Shown here: positions 22,952-34,200 of the stretch, in pieces | Position numbering within the stretch: the stretch's first letter is position 1 | Layout: the number at the start of each line of letters is the position of its first letter | Assembly: GCA_035438985.1 (NCBI GenBank) | Contig: DAORJK010000023.1 | Coordinates: forward strand, 1-38,078 | From: UBA4408 sp002389785 | GTDB lineage: Bacteria; Bacteroidota; Bacteroidia; UBA4408 | Length of the DNA stretch: 38,078 bases | Direction: 5' to 3' | The notes under the pieces: model-generated | Told to the model about the DNA's origin: nothing | Seen by the model: only the letters and a program-made list of their open reading frames with translations | The model's database searches: none | Position numbers and translations under genes: made by a program

Positions 22952-25900
22952 TTATGCTTTTACCAATCCAAGCTTTTGCTTCAATCGCATTGCTAATAAA
23001 TACATTGCAGGAACTAAAATCAGCGTTAAAAAGGTTGCGAAACTCAAACCAAAAATCATGGTCCAGCTCAATGGTCCCCAAAATGCAACACTATCACCTC
23101 CAAAGAAAATATGCGGATTAAACTCAGTGAATAAGGTCACAAAATCGATGTTTAATCCTACAGCCAAAGGAATCAAGCCAAGTATAGTTGCCGATGCGGT
23201 TAAAATTACCGGCGTCATCCTGGTTCGTCCGGCCTCTATAATCGCGGCATTCAACTCCATTCCTTGCTCCATGAGCAAATCGGTAAACTCAACCAACAAT
23301 ATCCCGTTACGCACCACAATTCCCGCTAAGGCAACAATACCAATACCGGTCATGATAATTGAAATTTGCATATTAAAAATCGACATACCAAGCAATACAC
23401 CAATAACGCTAAATAAAATCTCACTCAAAATAATTAGCGGTCGGCTAATCGAATTAAATTGCATCACCAGAATCAAAAATATTAAGCCCAAAGAGGTCAT
23501 TAAGGCTGCTCCTAAAAATGCTCCTGTTTCTTTTTGTTCCTGTTGTTCCCCGGTCATGTCAATACTAATTCCAGAAGGAATGCTAAATCGTGCTACAGCA
23601 TCTTGCACCTTACCAACTACTTCATTTGGATTCGCACTACTCAATACATTGCTCGATAAAGTAACAATGCGTTTTTGATTTTTGCGTTTTATTCCTCCAA
23701 AAGTATTGTCGTAATGTATTTTCGCAACCGAAGCCAGTGGTACCTGACGAATCATACCACCCATGTTCATGTCTCGGTAGGTAATTTTTAAATTCATCAA
23801 CACATCAATGTTGTTGCGTTGATCTTCCTTGTAGCGCAACTGTATAGGGTATTCGTCATTGGCATCTCTAAATTTGCTTACTTCTGCACCAAATACTGCG
23901 TTGCGAATTTCACCACCAATTTGAGCAGTGCTAATCCCTTCACGATTTGCTCGTTCTCTGTCAATGTCAACCACAATTTCCGGCTTGTTATTTTGTATGT
24001 CAGATTTTAATTCTTCCACACCCGGTATTTGCAGCGAATCAAGGTAAAGTTTCAATCGCTTCGAAACTTGTATTAAATCGGTAAGATCATCACCGGTAAT
24101 TTCAATACTCACAGGCTTCCCTACCGGTGGTCCTGCAGCTTCTTTATCAACAGTAATTTCAGCCCCGGGAATTCCTTTTACTGCTTCTCGTATTTTGTCT
24201 AAATAAACACTGGTAGACGCACCGTTTCGATGTGCAAACTCCACAAAGGCAACCGAAACCTTACCTTTATTTGGAGCTGTGCTTCTATCGCCATCATTGG
24301 GATCGGTAGCACCCACAGCAACGTTTGAAATAATGGATTCAACTATCGGATTGGGTTTACCATCCGGTTCCATTACCTTGTAAACACGATCCTCTACAAT
24401 ACGCGTAATTGAATCAGTATATTCTACATTTGTTCCTACCGGTAAATTAATATACGTATACACAAAGTTTGGATCGCTGTTTGGAAAAAATACCACTTTA
24501 GGCTTGACAATTCCGGTTAACACAAAACTAAATATCAATAATCCCACTGTTCCAACCAACAACCAAATAGGGCGTCGACCTTGTAAGGCACGGCTTAGTA
24601 TGCGAGCATAACGATCTTGAATTGCCGGCCAAACTTTAGTTTGAAAGTTCAAAATTACCTTGGTAAACACAAAGCGATTCAATAAAATTAAGCCATATAG
24701 GAATAGAATAAAGTTTCCCATTCCAAAGTTGCCACTTATATAAAACAGCAATGCAACAGCCGCAAATACAACCCCGGTAATTTTTAAACCTTTGTTCTTT
24801 TTAGCTTTAACTAAAGGATCGTTATCATCCTGATGTGGCTTCATAAACTGTACAGCAAAAACCGGATTAATCAGATAAGCTACTACCAGCGATGCGAGTA
24901 GTGTTACAATAAGTGTCACCGGTAAAAAAAACATGAACTTACCTATTATCCCTTTCCAAAAGGCCAATGGAATAAAAGGTGCAAGTGTGGTTAAAGTACC
25001 CGATAGCACCGGTAAAAATATTTCGCCCGCAGCAATTTTTGCTGCTTGTTTTATGGGTACTTTTCCATTGTCGAAAATTCGATGCGTGTTTTCAATTACC
25101 ACAATTGCATCATCCACTACAATTCCAAGTGCAAGTAAAAACGCAAACAATACAATCATGTTTAAGTTAAAACCGATGCTTGGGAATACCAAAAATGCAA
25201 GAAAACAAGATAGGGGAACCGACATTGCCACAAATAGCGCATTTGTAGCTCCCATAAAAAACATGAGAATTACGGTTACTAAAATGAACCCTATAATAAT
25301 GGTGTTAATTAAATCGTGCAAGGTTACACGAGTTGAGGTAGATTGGTCGCCTGTGATGGTAACTTTTAAATCTTTCGGGAACTTTTCTTTTTGCAAATCT
25401 GCAATTATCTCACGTACCTTGTCAGAAGCCTCTATCAGGTTTTCACCGCTTCGCTTTATAATGTTTAGTGTAATTACATTTTTATGGGCTAAACGGGCAT
25501 AGCTTTCTTTTTCTTTAAAACCGTCTTTTATTTCGGCTATGTCTTTTAAGTAAACCGTTGCACCCGACGAGGAGCGAATAATTATATCGTTTAGCAGACG
25601 CGGATCTTTAAATTCGCCCATAATACTGATGCTGCGCTTCATGGCATCCATTTTTACCAAACCGGCACTCATGGTCATATTCTCATATTTTACGGCCATT
25701 TCAATATCGCGCATCGTTACATCGGCAGCTTCCATTTTAAACTTATCGACGTTAATTTGGATTTCACGATCAAGGGCACCAACTACATCAACACGGGTAA
25801 TTTCGCGCATTCCTTCAATTTTATCTTTGGCATCGTCGGCAAAATTTTTCAGTTTATTCAAGTCAAAATCACCCGAAATATTTACATACATAATGGGCAT

Positions 25901-26329
25901 TTCACTAAAATCGACCTCAATAACATTGGGCTCACGAGTAAGCGTTTGCGGTAAGTCGGTGCGGGCTTTATCCACTGCATCTTTTACTTTTTGTTTAGCC
26001 AAAGGCACTGAAACATCGGTATTGAACTCAACAATCACATTCGAAAAATCTTGAATCGAATTACTGGTGAGTTTTTTTACGCCGCTGATGGCTTTAATTT
26101 GTTTTTCGAGCGGTTTGGTTATTAGGTTTTCCATGTCTTTCGGAGATGTTCCGAAATTCACAGTGCTAACATAAATAGTAGGAATAACAATGTCCGGAAA
26201 TTTTTCTTTCGGCAAACTGTTATACGACATAATACCGGCAAGGGTAATGATAATGGTCATTACAAAAATGCTGGTTTTATTGTTGATGGACCAGGTGGTG
26301 GGTTTAAATTCTTTTTCTAAATCTTTCAT
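22952..26329 (-). CDS. RND efflux permease (AcrB/HAE1 type)
   Basis: This 1,125-residue inner-membrane pump uses the proton gradient to export substrates. The N-terminal TM1 (FVMTIIITLAGIMSYNSL) leads to KEKFPDIVIPTI and the porter domains. TM4 carries the proton-relay pair Asp406-Asp407 in GIVVDDAIVVIEN, matching AcrB Asp407/408. The second half repeats the layout (SLGLIFLILVMQFNS, GIVVRNGILLVEF). It is about 75 residues longer than AcrB because residues about 514-560 add two hydrophobic segments in the central loop. It is the last gene of the TetR-TolC-adaptor-permease set; a 142-bp gap with a REP-like repeat separates it from the adaptor. Confidence 0.95.
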   Translation of the reverse strand: MKDLEKEFKPTTWSINNKTSIFVMTIIITLAGIMSYNSLPKEKFPDIVIPTIYVSTVNFGTSPKDMENLITKPLEKQIKAISGVKKLTSNSIQDFSNVIVEFNTDVSVPLAKQKVKDAVDKARTDLPQTLTREPNVIEVDFSEMPIMYVNISGDFDLNKLKNFADDAKDKIEGMREITRVDVVGALDREIQINVDKFKMEAADVTMRDIEMAVKYENMTMSAGLVKMDAMKRSISIMGEFKDPRLLNDIIIRSSSGATVYLKDIAEIKDGFKEKESYARLAHKNVITLNIIKRSGENLIEASDKVREIIADLQKEKFPKDLKVTITGDQSTSTRVTLHDLINTIIIGFILVTVILMFFMGATNALFVAMSVPLSCFLAFLVFPSIGFNLNMIVLFAFLLALGIVVDDAIVVIENTHRIFDNGKVPIKQAAKIAAGEIFLPVLSGTLTTLAPFIPLAFWKGIIGKFMFFLPVTLIVTLLASLVVAYLINPVFAVQFMKPHQDDNDPLVKAKKNKGLKITGVVFAAVALLFYISGNFGMGNFILFLYGLILLNRFVFTKVILNFQTKVWPAIQDRYARILSRALQGRRPIWLLVGTVGLLIFSFVLTGIVKPKVVFFPNSDPNFVYTYINLPVGTNVEYTDSITRIVEDRVYKVMEPDGKPNPIVESIISNVAVGATDPNDGDRSTAPNKGKVSVAFVEFAHRNGASTSVYLDKIREAVKGIPGAEITVDKEAAGPPVGKPVSIEITGDDLTDLIQVSKRLKLYLDSLQIPGVEELKSDIQNNKPEIVVDIDRERANREGISTAQIGGEIRNAVFGAEVSKFRDANDEYPIQLRYKEDQRNNIDVLMNLKITYRDMNMGGMIRQVPLASVAKIHYDNTFGGIKRKNQKRIVTLSSNVLSSANPNEVVGKVQDAVARFSIPSGISIDMTGEQQEQKETGAFLGAALMTSLGLIFLILVMQFNSISRPLIILSEILFSVIGVLLGMSIFNMQISIIMTGIGIVALAGIVVRNGILLVEFTDLLMEQGMELNAAIIEAGRTRMTPVILTASATILGLIPLAVGLNIDFVTLFTEFNPHIFFGGDSVAFWGPLSWTMIFGLSFATFLTLILVPAMYLLAMRLKQKLGLVKA

Positions 26330-26363
26330 AAATCGAGTTATAAACGTGTTAAGTTAGTTGTGC

Positions 26364-26403
26364 GGCTTGTCATCCTGAGCGAAGTCGAAGGAGTGTGCAA
26401 GCC
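26364..26403. repeat. REP-like dispersed intergenic repeat
   Basis: GTCATCCTGAGCGAAG and the following TCGAAGGA are enclosed by GGCTTG (26364-26369) and CAAGCC (26398-26403). Sequences with this core are known as frequent intergenic repeats in many bacterial genomes, including Bacteroidota. Only one copy is in this window. Confidence 0.55.
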
Positions 26404-26471
26404 TAAACAGCAGCGCATTTTTTGCAACAACACTGTTTCGGGTTTACACATTAGAGTCCGGCTTTTAAATA

Positions 26472-27590
26472 TTAAAACTTGATGTTATCACCGTCATTCA
26501 AATCCTGATAACCGGTGGTAATTAACTTATCGTTAGCTACTAAACCTTCTGTAATTTCAGCCATTCCCCCATATTCTTTACCTACTTTAACACGTTGTTT
26601 TTTGGCAATATTTTTACCGTTTTCAGTGCGCACAACCATTACAAATTGACCTTCATCAGAATTTTGTATGGTATTAATAGGAACAACCATAGCCGAGGCA
26701 TTGTGATAATCAACAATTTTTAAAACGGCAAGCATGTTTGGATGATAATCGGGTTGCGATTGTAAGAGCGCCTCAACACCAAAAGTGCGGGTAAGTGCAT
26801 TTATCACTCTTCCTTTAAAACTAATCTTTGAAGAGATAGTTTGGTTGATGTCGGGAAATACAATTTCCACGTCATTTCCTTCTTTAATTTTTGATGCATA
26901 ACTTTCAGCAACATCTGCTTGGGCTTTTAATTTTGAAAAATTAACTATGCGTATGCCGGGAGCTCCAGGAGCAGCAGCTTGTCCAAGTTTTAAATACACC
27001 TCGTCAACTGTTCCGTCAATAGGCGATTTTATGCGCATCATGTCTATCATTTCATTGATGCTACTTAATTGTTTCTCGAGCGATTCTTTTTGTGTTTTAG
27101 CTTGCAAAAACTGCAATTCCGAACCGATTTTCTGATTCCACAAACGTTGTTGCTTTTCAAAAGCGGTAATGGCCAAATTTAATCCGGGCTTCAGGGCTTC
27201 ACGTTGTGCCGCATACGAGGAGTAATCAAGCTCTGCAAGCAGTTGACCTTTGCTTACACGTTGCCCTACCTTTACTAAAATGCTAGAAACAGCACCCGGC
27301 ATTTGGGAAGTAATGGTCACATTTTCTTCTGCATCCACTTTTCCTTGTATGTCAACATAATGCTTGAATATTTGCATATTCAAGGTGCTTATAGCAACGT
27401 CTTTTACTTTTCCAACAAATGTGCTATCGCCGGAATTTATTTCTTTCTCTAGTGCTTTAATCTTTTCAGAAATTTCAGCTTCTTGTTTTCTTAATTTATC
27501 TAATTCAGCAGCTTTATCTTCAGTCTTTCCTGATGATGAGCAAGAAGCTATTAGCGCTGCTATTCCGATTAATATGAGGGTGTTTTTCAT
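26472..27590 (-). CDS. RND efflux periplasmic adaptor (membrane fusion protein)
   Basis: I place the start at 27590, not at the in-frame ATG 27650, because MKNTLILIGIAALIASCSSSG is a lipoprotein signal with Cys17 or so as the lipid acceptor. The 372-residue protein then has a coiled-coil region (KTEDKAAELDKLRKQEAEIS), a biotinyl-lipoyl-like half-motif (VTITSQMPGAVSSILVKVGQ), a helical hairpin (about 120-175) and the second lipoyl half (IKSPIDGTVDEVYLKLGQAA), followed by the beta-barrel domain. It bridges the permease and the TolC-type channel. It follows the channel gene by about 60 bp. Confidence 0.9.
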   Translation of the reverse strand: MKNTLILIGIAALIASCSSSGKTEDKAAELDKLRKQEAEISEKIKALEKEINSGDSTFVGKVKDVAISTLNMQIFKHYVDIQGKVDAEENVTITSQMPGAVSSILVKVGQRVSKGQLLAELDYSSYAAQREALKPGLNLAITAFEKQQRLWNQKIGSELQFLQAKTQKESLEKQLSSINEMIDMMRIKSPIDGTVDEVYLKLGQAAAPGAPGIRIVNFSKLKAQADVAESYASKIKEGNDVEIVFPDINQTISSKISFKGRVINALTRTFGVEALLQSQPDYHPNMLAVLKIVDYHNASAMVVPINTIQNSDEGQFVMVVRTENGKNIAKKQRVKVGKEYGGMAEITEGLVANDKLITTGYQDLNDGDNIKF

Positions 27591-27649
27591 TTTAAAATAG
27601 ATTGTATTTGGGGTTGTTATTTGGTTCATGTTTGAATTTTTTTTGAGCA

Positions 27650-29002
27650 TTATTTTATGTTTCCATTGGCTTTATCCCAATCAACGAGTGAGTTTAGATA
27701 GTCGAAAAGTGCACCATAGTAGGCTGTGTGAGCAGCTCTTAACATGGTTTCGGCGTTTACTATTTCAAGATTTGAGCCTACACCTTCGATGTATTTTGTT
27801 CTTGAAGAATTGTACACGCTTTCCGCTAAAGCAATATTTTTTTTCTGAAGCCTTAAATTGTTTATTGATTTCTGATAATTAGCCCGTGCATATGAGGCTT
27901 CTAAATCAGCAATACTTTCAAAACTTTTAATTGTGTTTTCCGTTTTTTGAATCTTTAATTTTGTTTGTTGTATTTTAAAATGTTTTTGAAATCCATCAAA
28001 AATCGGAAGATTCAAAGTTGCTCCAATTACAACTGTTGGATACCAGCCTTTATTTGTGTCAAAAATATCGAACTTCGAACGTTGAGCAGCAGCACTTGCA
28101 CTACCATAGGCACCAATACTAGGCAAATAACTTAGCCTATAGCGTTTTAATTCGAGGTGGTTTAATTTTCTTTGATTTTCTAGTAATTGATATTCTATAC
28201 GATTAGAGAAATTAGCCTTCGTGTCTACTTTAATATTTTCATTTACGTTGTCAAAAAGGCTTATTGAATCTGATAATTGAATAGGGGTATTGATATCCAT
28301 ACCCATTTGAAATTTCAAGCTAAATTCTGTTAGTTGAACGAGTCTTTGTTGACTCTCAATGGAGGCAAGGGCATTATTGTAAGATAATTCAGCGACCTCA
28401 ACATCTGTCTTGTCATTCATCCCGTTTTCATTGTATGCCTTCATTTGATCATAGTAGGTTTTCTGTCTTTCCAAATCCGTATTGAGTAATTTTAAGTTTT
28501 CTCGAAAAACGAGGACTGCGTAATAAGCTTTCATTACAGCTACCTGTGTTTCAATTCTTGTCCTATCTCCGCTTTTCTTGCTTAACTCTAAAAGTGTCTT
28601 TGAAGCTTTAAGCGCCAAAAAGTAATCACTGCTAAAAACAATTTGACTAGCGGTTAAACTTGCTGCAGAATTGTATTGTGTACCAAACTTAACTGGAGCA
28701 TAAGATCCGGGAGCCCCTCCAAAGAATTCTGCCGGAATTAGAGAAGTAGGTATTTCGACAAAATCTTTTACATCAAAACTTCCGTTAATTTGAGGAAAAC
28801 CAATACCACGGATTTCCTTGTTATAGCTTTTTGCGATTTGATCATCTAAGCTTGCGTTGAGGTTATTTACATTGTTTTTCAAGGCATAGTCTAAAGCCTC
28901 CTTCAATGTAAAACTCTTGGTGGCATCTGCTTGTGCCCAGCTTCTACTGATAAAGAGCAAGGCGACGAAGAGATGCATTAATAGGCTGATTTTTTTTGTC
29001 AT
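27650..29002 (-). CDS. TolC-family outer-membrane efflux channel
   Basis: This 450-residue protein has a signal peptide (SLLMHLFVALLFISRSWAQ). The two-fold OEP repeat is visible: FTLKEALDYALKNN with later long helices (residues 165-225), and again YRLSYLPSIGAYGSAS with a second helical pair (350-440). Strand segments such as VVIGATLNLPIFDGFQKHF are typical of the barrel. As a trimer it forms the outer-membrane exit for substrates from the adaptor and permease encoded next. It starts 16 bp after the TetR gene. Confidence 0.92.
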   Translation of the reverse strand: MTKKISLLMHLFVALLFISRSWAQADATKSFTLKEALDYALKNNVNNLNASLDDQIAKSYNKEIRGIGFPQINGSFDVKDFVEIPTSLIPAEFFGGAPGSYAPVKFGTQYNSAASLTASQIVFSSDYFLALKASKTLLELSKKSGDRTRIETQVAVMKAYYAVLVFRENLKLLNTDLERQKTYYDQMKAYNENGMNDKTDVEVAELSYNNALASIESQQRLVQLTEFSLKFQMGMDINTPIQLSDSISLFDNVNENIKVDTKANFSNRIEYQLLENQRKLNHLELKRYRLSYLPSIGAYGSASAAAQRSKFDIFDTNKGWYPTVVIGATLNLPIFDGFQKHFKIQQTKLKIQKTENTIKSFESIADLEASYARANYQKSINNLRLQKKNIALAESVYNSSRTKYIEGVGSNLEIVNAETMLRAAHTAYYGALFDYLNSLVDWDKANGNIK

Positions 29003-29018
29003 AACAGGGTGTTTTTAA

Positions 29019-29633
29019 TTATTCTTCTTCGATGAGGTGTTTATACTTATTAACTAATTTATGTCCTTTTAAGGTAGAAATGCCATGCATAAAGTGATCG
29101 AGCAACTGCATTTGCACGGCTACAGGTTTGTATTTATCCGGAGGAAAAAGTACTGGATTAAAAGCCATTTCCACCTGTTCAACCCGCAGTTTGGCAATGA
29201 TGCGAATGTCCATATCCTTGCGATACAACCCTTGTTCAATGCCTTTTTTTAAATTCTCAATTACCATTTTTAGCACTTTTTCTTCCTTAAATGTTCGAAA
29301 GCTTTTCCATGCCTTGGGGTGGTATTTTTGCATGTCGTAAAACAGGTTCGGATTCATGCCACTAAACATTTCCGACATGTATTTCATCATCAACAAAATT
29401 TCGTCTATGGCATTCTTCGATTCTTCTGCAATTTGGGTAAACTTACACTCCCGATTGTGTAAATCCTTTTTGCAAAGGGTACTTACTATTTGGTCTTTGT
29501 CTTCAAAAAAGGAATAAATGGTCTTTTTCGATATGCTCAAATGTTTGGCAATATCGTCCATGGTAACACTCTTAATACCAAAGCGGTAAAAAAGTTCCTG
29601 GGCTGCAAATTCTATACGTTCCTGTGTTTCCAT
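29019..29633 (-). CDS. TetR-family regulator of the efflux operon
   Basis: This 204-residue protein is the first gene of the operon. The DNA-binding domain occupies residues 1-50: RIEFAAQELFYRFGIKSVTM, then DDIAKHLSISKKTIYSFFEDKDQI with the recognition helix SKKTIYSFF. The rest is the helical ligand-binding and dimer domain. Only 16 bp separate it from the channel gene, so it probably represses its own operon until a toxic substrate binds. A TGGAAAC/GTTTCCA inverted repeat (29658-29687) upstream is the likely operator. Confidence 0.92.
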   Translation of the reverse strand: METQERIEFAAQELFYRFGIKSVTMDDIAKHLSISKKTIYSFFEDKDQIVSTLCKKDLHNRECKFTQIAEESKNAIDEILLMMKYMSEMFSGMNPNLFYDMQKYHPKAWKSFRTFKEEKVLKMVIENLKKGIEQGLYRKDMDIRIIAKLRVEQVEMAFNPVLFPPDKYKPVAVQMQLLDHFMHGISTLKGHKLVNKYKHLIEEE

Positions 29634-29657
29634 TTTTAAAAATCGGGCGCAAAACTA

Positions 29658-29687
29658 TGGAAACAATTTTAATTTCCAAAGTTTCCA
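29658..29687. promoter_or_regulatory. Candidate TetR-type operator
   Basis: TGGAAAC (29658-29664) and GTTTCCA (29681-29687) form a perfect inverted repeat with a 16-bp spacer, 25 bp upstream of the regulator's start codon. A second TTTCC half-site lies between them. Confidence 0.5.
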
Positions 29688-29915
29688 CAACATATTTTTT
29701 TAGTTCGTAAAATTATTTTAGAAAGTAACAGAATTTCTAAGCCTTTAAGTATTGTTTACAGCAACAAGAGCCCAAAGCAGAATGCTCTTTTGAAACATAA
29801 AGCAAGAGCAAACACTAGGTAAATGACTTATATTTTTTAGGGTTCCGCATCGATTGAATTCTAAGTATTGTTTAATTTTACTAATATTGAAAGTCATTTT
29901 CACCATTTCTTATCA

Positions 29916-30923
29916 ATGAAAAAGAAGCACTACATTTATTTAGCAGTAATCTGCTTATTGATTGTTTTATACAATATAGGTCCTGCACCTTCAACGCCCA
30001 AATTATCCCCTACACTTCCTAAAATTCAAGCAAGTGTTGTAACCCTCGACCACTACATCCAACAACACGAAAGCAAACACAAACTAAAACCCAACAACGA
30101 AGCGCGTATTGTTTGGGCTAACGATAGTTTAAAAATGCCCACAGCCTATGCGATAGTATATTTACATGGCTTCAGTGCTTCACAAGAAGAAGGAAATCCG
30201 GTGCACCGACAATTGGCGAAAGAGTTTGGCTGCAATTTGTATTTAAGTCGTTTGGCCGAGCATGGCATTGACACTACAGAACAACTAATAAACCTAACTG
30301 CAGATAATTTATGGGAGAGCGCTAAAGAAGCATTGGTGATTGGGAAACAACTTGGGCAAAAAGTTATTTTAATGGGAACCTCAACCGGCGGAACGCTCGC
30401 CTTAAAACTTGCAGCCGATTATCCAAACGATGTGGCTGCTTTAATTTTATACTCCCCCAATATTGAAATTAACGATCCGGCAGCCTTTTTTATCAACAAC
30501 CCCTGGGGTTTGCAAGTGGCCCGAATGGTTAAAGGAAGTAAATACCTTACTCCGCCCAACCATAGCGCTGCTTATTTAAAGTATTGGAATAGTCCCTACC
30601 GATTGGAAGCAGCGGTGCAATTGCAAGAACTATTAGAGTGTACCATGAACAATGAAACCTTTAAAAAAATTCATCAACCGGTGCTTTCCTTGTACTATTA
30701 TAAAGATGAACAAAATCAGGATAAAGTGGTAAGGGTTAGCGCAATAAAAAGTATGATGCAAATAATTTCCACACCCAACGAATTAAAAGTTGAAAAAGCT
30801 ATTCCCAACGCAGGTGACCATGTTTTAGCCTCACCTATAAGATCAAAAGATATCCATTCGGTGTATAACGAAACAAAAAACTTTTTGGGAGGAATCTTGA
30901 AAAACAAAAATATCCCCGAATAA
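29916..30923 (+). CDS. Membrane-anchored alpha/beta hydrolase
   Basis: I prefer the ATG at 29916, which begins MKKKHYIYLAVICLLIVLYN, an N-terminal anchor or signal, over the upstream TTG at 29868. The 335-residue protein has an oxyanion segment YLHGFSAS, nucleophile Ser156 in MGTSTGGTLA, and His302 in AGDHVLAS; the acid is probably an Asp near 264-269 (YYYKDEQNQD). This is the serine hydrolase fold of lipases, esterases and monoglyceride-lipase-like enzymes. The substrate is unknown. It probably acts in the periplasm or at the membrane face. Divergent from the efflux operon. Confidence 0.82.
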   Translation: MKKKHYIYLAVICLLIVLYNIGPAPSTPKLSPTLPKIQASVVTLDHYIQQHESKHKLKPNNEARIVWANDSLKMPTAYAIVYLHGFSASQEEGNPVHRQLAKEFGCNLYLSRLAEHGIDTTEQLINLTADNLWESAKEALVIGKQLGQKVILMGTSTGGTLALKLAADYPNDVAALILYSPNIEINDPAAFFINNPWGLQVARMVKGSKYLTPPNHSAAYLKYWNSPYRLEAAVQLQELLECTMNNETFKKIHQPVLSLYYYKDEQNQDKVVRVSAIKSMMQIISTPNELKVEKAIPNAGDHVLASPIRSKDIHSVYNETKNFLGGILKNKNIPE

Positions 30924-31228
30924 GTTGAAGGAACCTTTTTACCATTTGAGTTATTAACAGTTGCAAAATGGGTTTTTTGTAACCTTTTTAAAATCAATTA
31001 GATAATTGATGGGGCCAAATACTTTTCAACAATAAATTAAGTAAAAAACCCAAATTTACCACTTACCGAATAAAAACGCAATTGGTCGAGAAAGTAAAAA
31101 ATGTAATGATTAATCGACAAAATAAATTTGTTGTTATAACATTTATTAATAGTTTTACCCAAGTCAAAAAATAGTCAAAGTAAATACCTAACAATTTTTA
31201 TATTAATTACTAACTAAACAAATCAACA
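30924..31228. other. Intergenic region before the giant adhesin gene
   Basis: No gene is visible. TAAATTTG at 31123-31130 matches the TAnnTTTG -7 element and could serve the gene at 31229 with a leader of about 90 nt, but a -33 TTG is missing at proper spacing. No strong terminator for the hydrolase gene is seen. Confidence 0.4.
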
Positions 31229-34200
31229 ATGAAAGACCACTACACAAAAACAGCGAAGGCCTCGTTTACGCGATGGCTGATGTGTCTGGCCCTGATTACG
31301 GGTATCTGGACGACAAATGCGAATGCACAATTTTCAGTAACAACTAACGGGGGATCTGGACTTGCTCCAACTTATCCTAGTTTAACAGCTGCAATTTCAG
31401 CTTTGAATGGAGCTACTATTACTAGCCCTGTTGTTATTACTTGTCCAACCGGTACAGAAACATCTCCTGCAGGTGGATATGTTATTACAGCAACCGGAAC
31501 ATCGGTTAACACCATTACTATTAATGGAAATGGAGCAGCGAACAGTATAATTACAGCTCCAAACCCTGCGGGTGTAGCAGGTGCACTAACTGATGCGATT
31601 TTTAAACTAGTCGGGTCAGATTATGTAACGATTAGCGGTTTCGCCATGAATGAGAATGCGGCAAACCTAACTACTGCTGCTGCAACAAACAATATGGTTG
31701 AATGGGGAGTAGCTTTACTTTATGCTACATCAACGAATGGTTCTCAAAACTGTACCATTCAAAACAATACTATAACTTTAAACAGAGTGTATCAAAATAC
31801 TTTTGGTATTTATGCTAATGCTACACATACTGCAACTACTGCTACAACCTCGGCTACTGCTACAACAACTGCAGGAGGAAATACAGGATTAAAAATTTAT
31901 GGCAATACAATTTCTAACGTAAATAACGGGATTGTTGTAGTTGGGCCAACAGCTGCAGCTGATCATAATAATGGAGTGGATATTGGAGGTACAGGCGGTG
32001 CTCAAGCAAACACAATAACTAATTATGGTACAACAGGAACATTTTCTGCTTTTGCAAACGTTTCAGGTACTGTGAACGGTATCCTTGTTAGAAATACGAT
32101 TAATGCAAATGTTTCTTTTAATACAATTACTAGTTCTGTAGGGGGGGTTACTGCGGGAACATTAAACGGTATCCAAGTGCCGTCGTCTTCAGTAGCACCA
32201 ACTGCTACATTTACAAATACTATTAATAACAATAGCATCTCTTTAAAAAGCGGTTTAGCCACTGGAGCCATGACAGGAATTAGTTATCCCTCCGGTTCTT
32301 CTAGTGCAACTAGCACACTTAATGTTAACGGTAACGACTTTAATAACTGGGGACATACAGTTGCTGCAAGTGGTACCATTATCTTTATTACTGTTGCGAG
32401 CGTAAACCAATTTACAACAATTAACAACAATACCTTTACGAATATTACAGTAAACACTACAGGTAGTGTTACGTTTATTGTTCAAACATTTTCTGCTATA
32501 GCTACAGGTTCAAAAACTGTAAATGGTAACCAAATTGTAACTCAATTCTCTAAAACAGGAGCAGGAGGTACAGTGTTATTTGTATCTGATAATGGATTAA
32601 CAGTTGCGGGTGCAATTTCTAATTGCCAAAATAACAACTTTTCAAATATGACCTTTACCGGAGCAACAACTATTACCGGTATAAATTATACAGATGGTGG
32701 TACAGCTCCTACACGCACAGTTTCAGGTAATACTATTAGTAATATTACAGGAGGTACGAGTACTATGAATATGATGAATTTTACTTATTGGAATGGTAAC
32801 TCTTCAATGACTGGAAATACAATAACGAACATTACCGGCCAAGGGACTATTACAGGGATTACCATAGGGGCAACAGCTAACAATGCTAGCCTGATTACTA
32901 TTGGACCCAATACAATTAATAACCTTTCATCAACCGGTACCGGAGGAAATGTAACAGGTATTACTTGCTCTAACACATCTACTGCAATTAGTATTCGCGA
33001 AAACGTTATTAATACACTTTCAACAACAGGCGCATCAAGCACTGTTACAGGTATAAATGTGGGTGGCGCAACAGCAACCAGTGTTTTTAGAAATAAAATT
33101 TACGATCTTTCAGCAAGTGCTGCAGGCGGTTTAGTAAATGGTATTAATGTTAGTTCTGGATCTGCGGTTCATATTTACAACAACTTGGTAGGAGATTTAA
33201 GAACACCTGCCGCAACCGGTCTTAATGCAATTAGCGGGATAAACCTATCCGGAGGAACAACAGTTAATTTGTTCTTCAATTCAGTTTATTTGAATGCAAC
33301 TAGCTCAGGTGCTACATTTGGAACCTCTTGTGTTACTTTTAATGCAACACCAACGCTTAGCTTAAGAAATAATAACCTTATCAACCTTTCTACTCCAGGA
33401 ACAGAACCTTCTAACTTAGCTAGCAATGGTATTTCTGCTGTTTTACGCAGAACAACCGGTACAGCAGCAACAGTTCCTGTAAACTATGCAACTTCCAGTG
33501 ATAGAAATAATTTTTGGGTAAATCCTGCGGCGGGTACAGATAATCATGCTACCTACGTTGAAGGTACATCAACAATTACTAACTCAATGAACACGTTTGC
33601 TTTGATGAAAGCCTTTATGGTAAACAGAGATCAGGCTTCGTTTGCAGATCAGTTGGGAACTACAGCTACCAATCTTAGTTCTTTATTAAGTACTGTAGGA
33701 AGTAACGCAAACTTCTTGAATATTGCAGGTGGAACTACAACTCAGTGCGAAAGTGGTGCAGCTGTAATAACAACACCAAGTATTACAGACGATTATTCAG
33801 GCGCTGCAGGAAACAGATCAACTTCGCCTGATGTCGGAGCTTGGGAATTTGCAGGTATTTCACCAACACCTAGTATTACTCTAAACTCAATTACTCCATC
33901 AACCAATCAATGTGCTGCTACAGCTCGTTTGATTTCAGTTAATGTAACTACTCCTTCCGGTGTTATTACAGGTGTTACCATTACTTATAATAATGGAACA
34001 CTAAACTCTAATATTCCAATGACTAATACAGTGGGCAATACCTGGGAATATACTATTCCGGCTGCCAGCCCAACTAATTCAACTGTTTCTTGGTCAATTA
34101 CTGCTACCAATAGCGCACCTTTATCCGCAATTTACAGTGGTGCTAGTTATACTGACCACCCTCTATTTGGAGTTACAGCAAATATTATTGCTTCTGCTAA

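Noticed and set aside
29891..29904. Third copy of the direct repeat (AAAGTCATTTTCAC)
   Set aside because: A 14-bp match to AT-rich DNA is expected by chance at this window size, and the rest of the repeat is not present.
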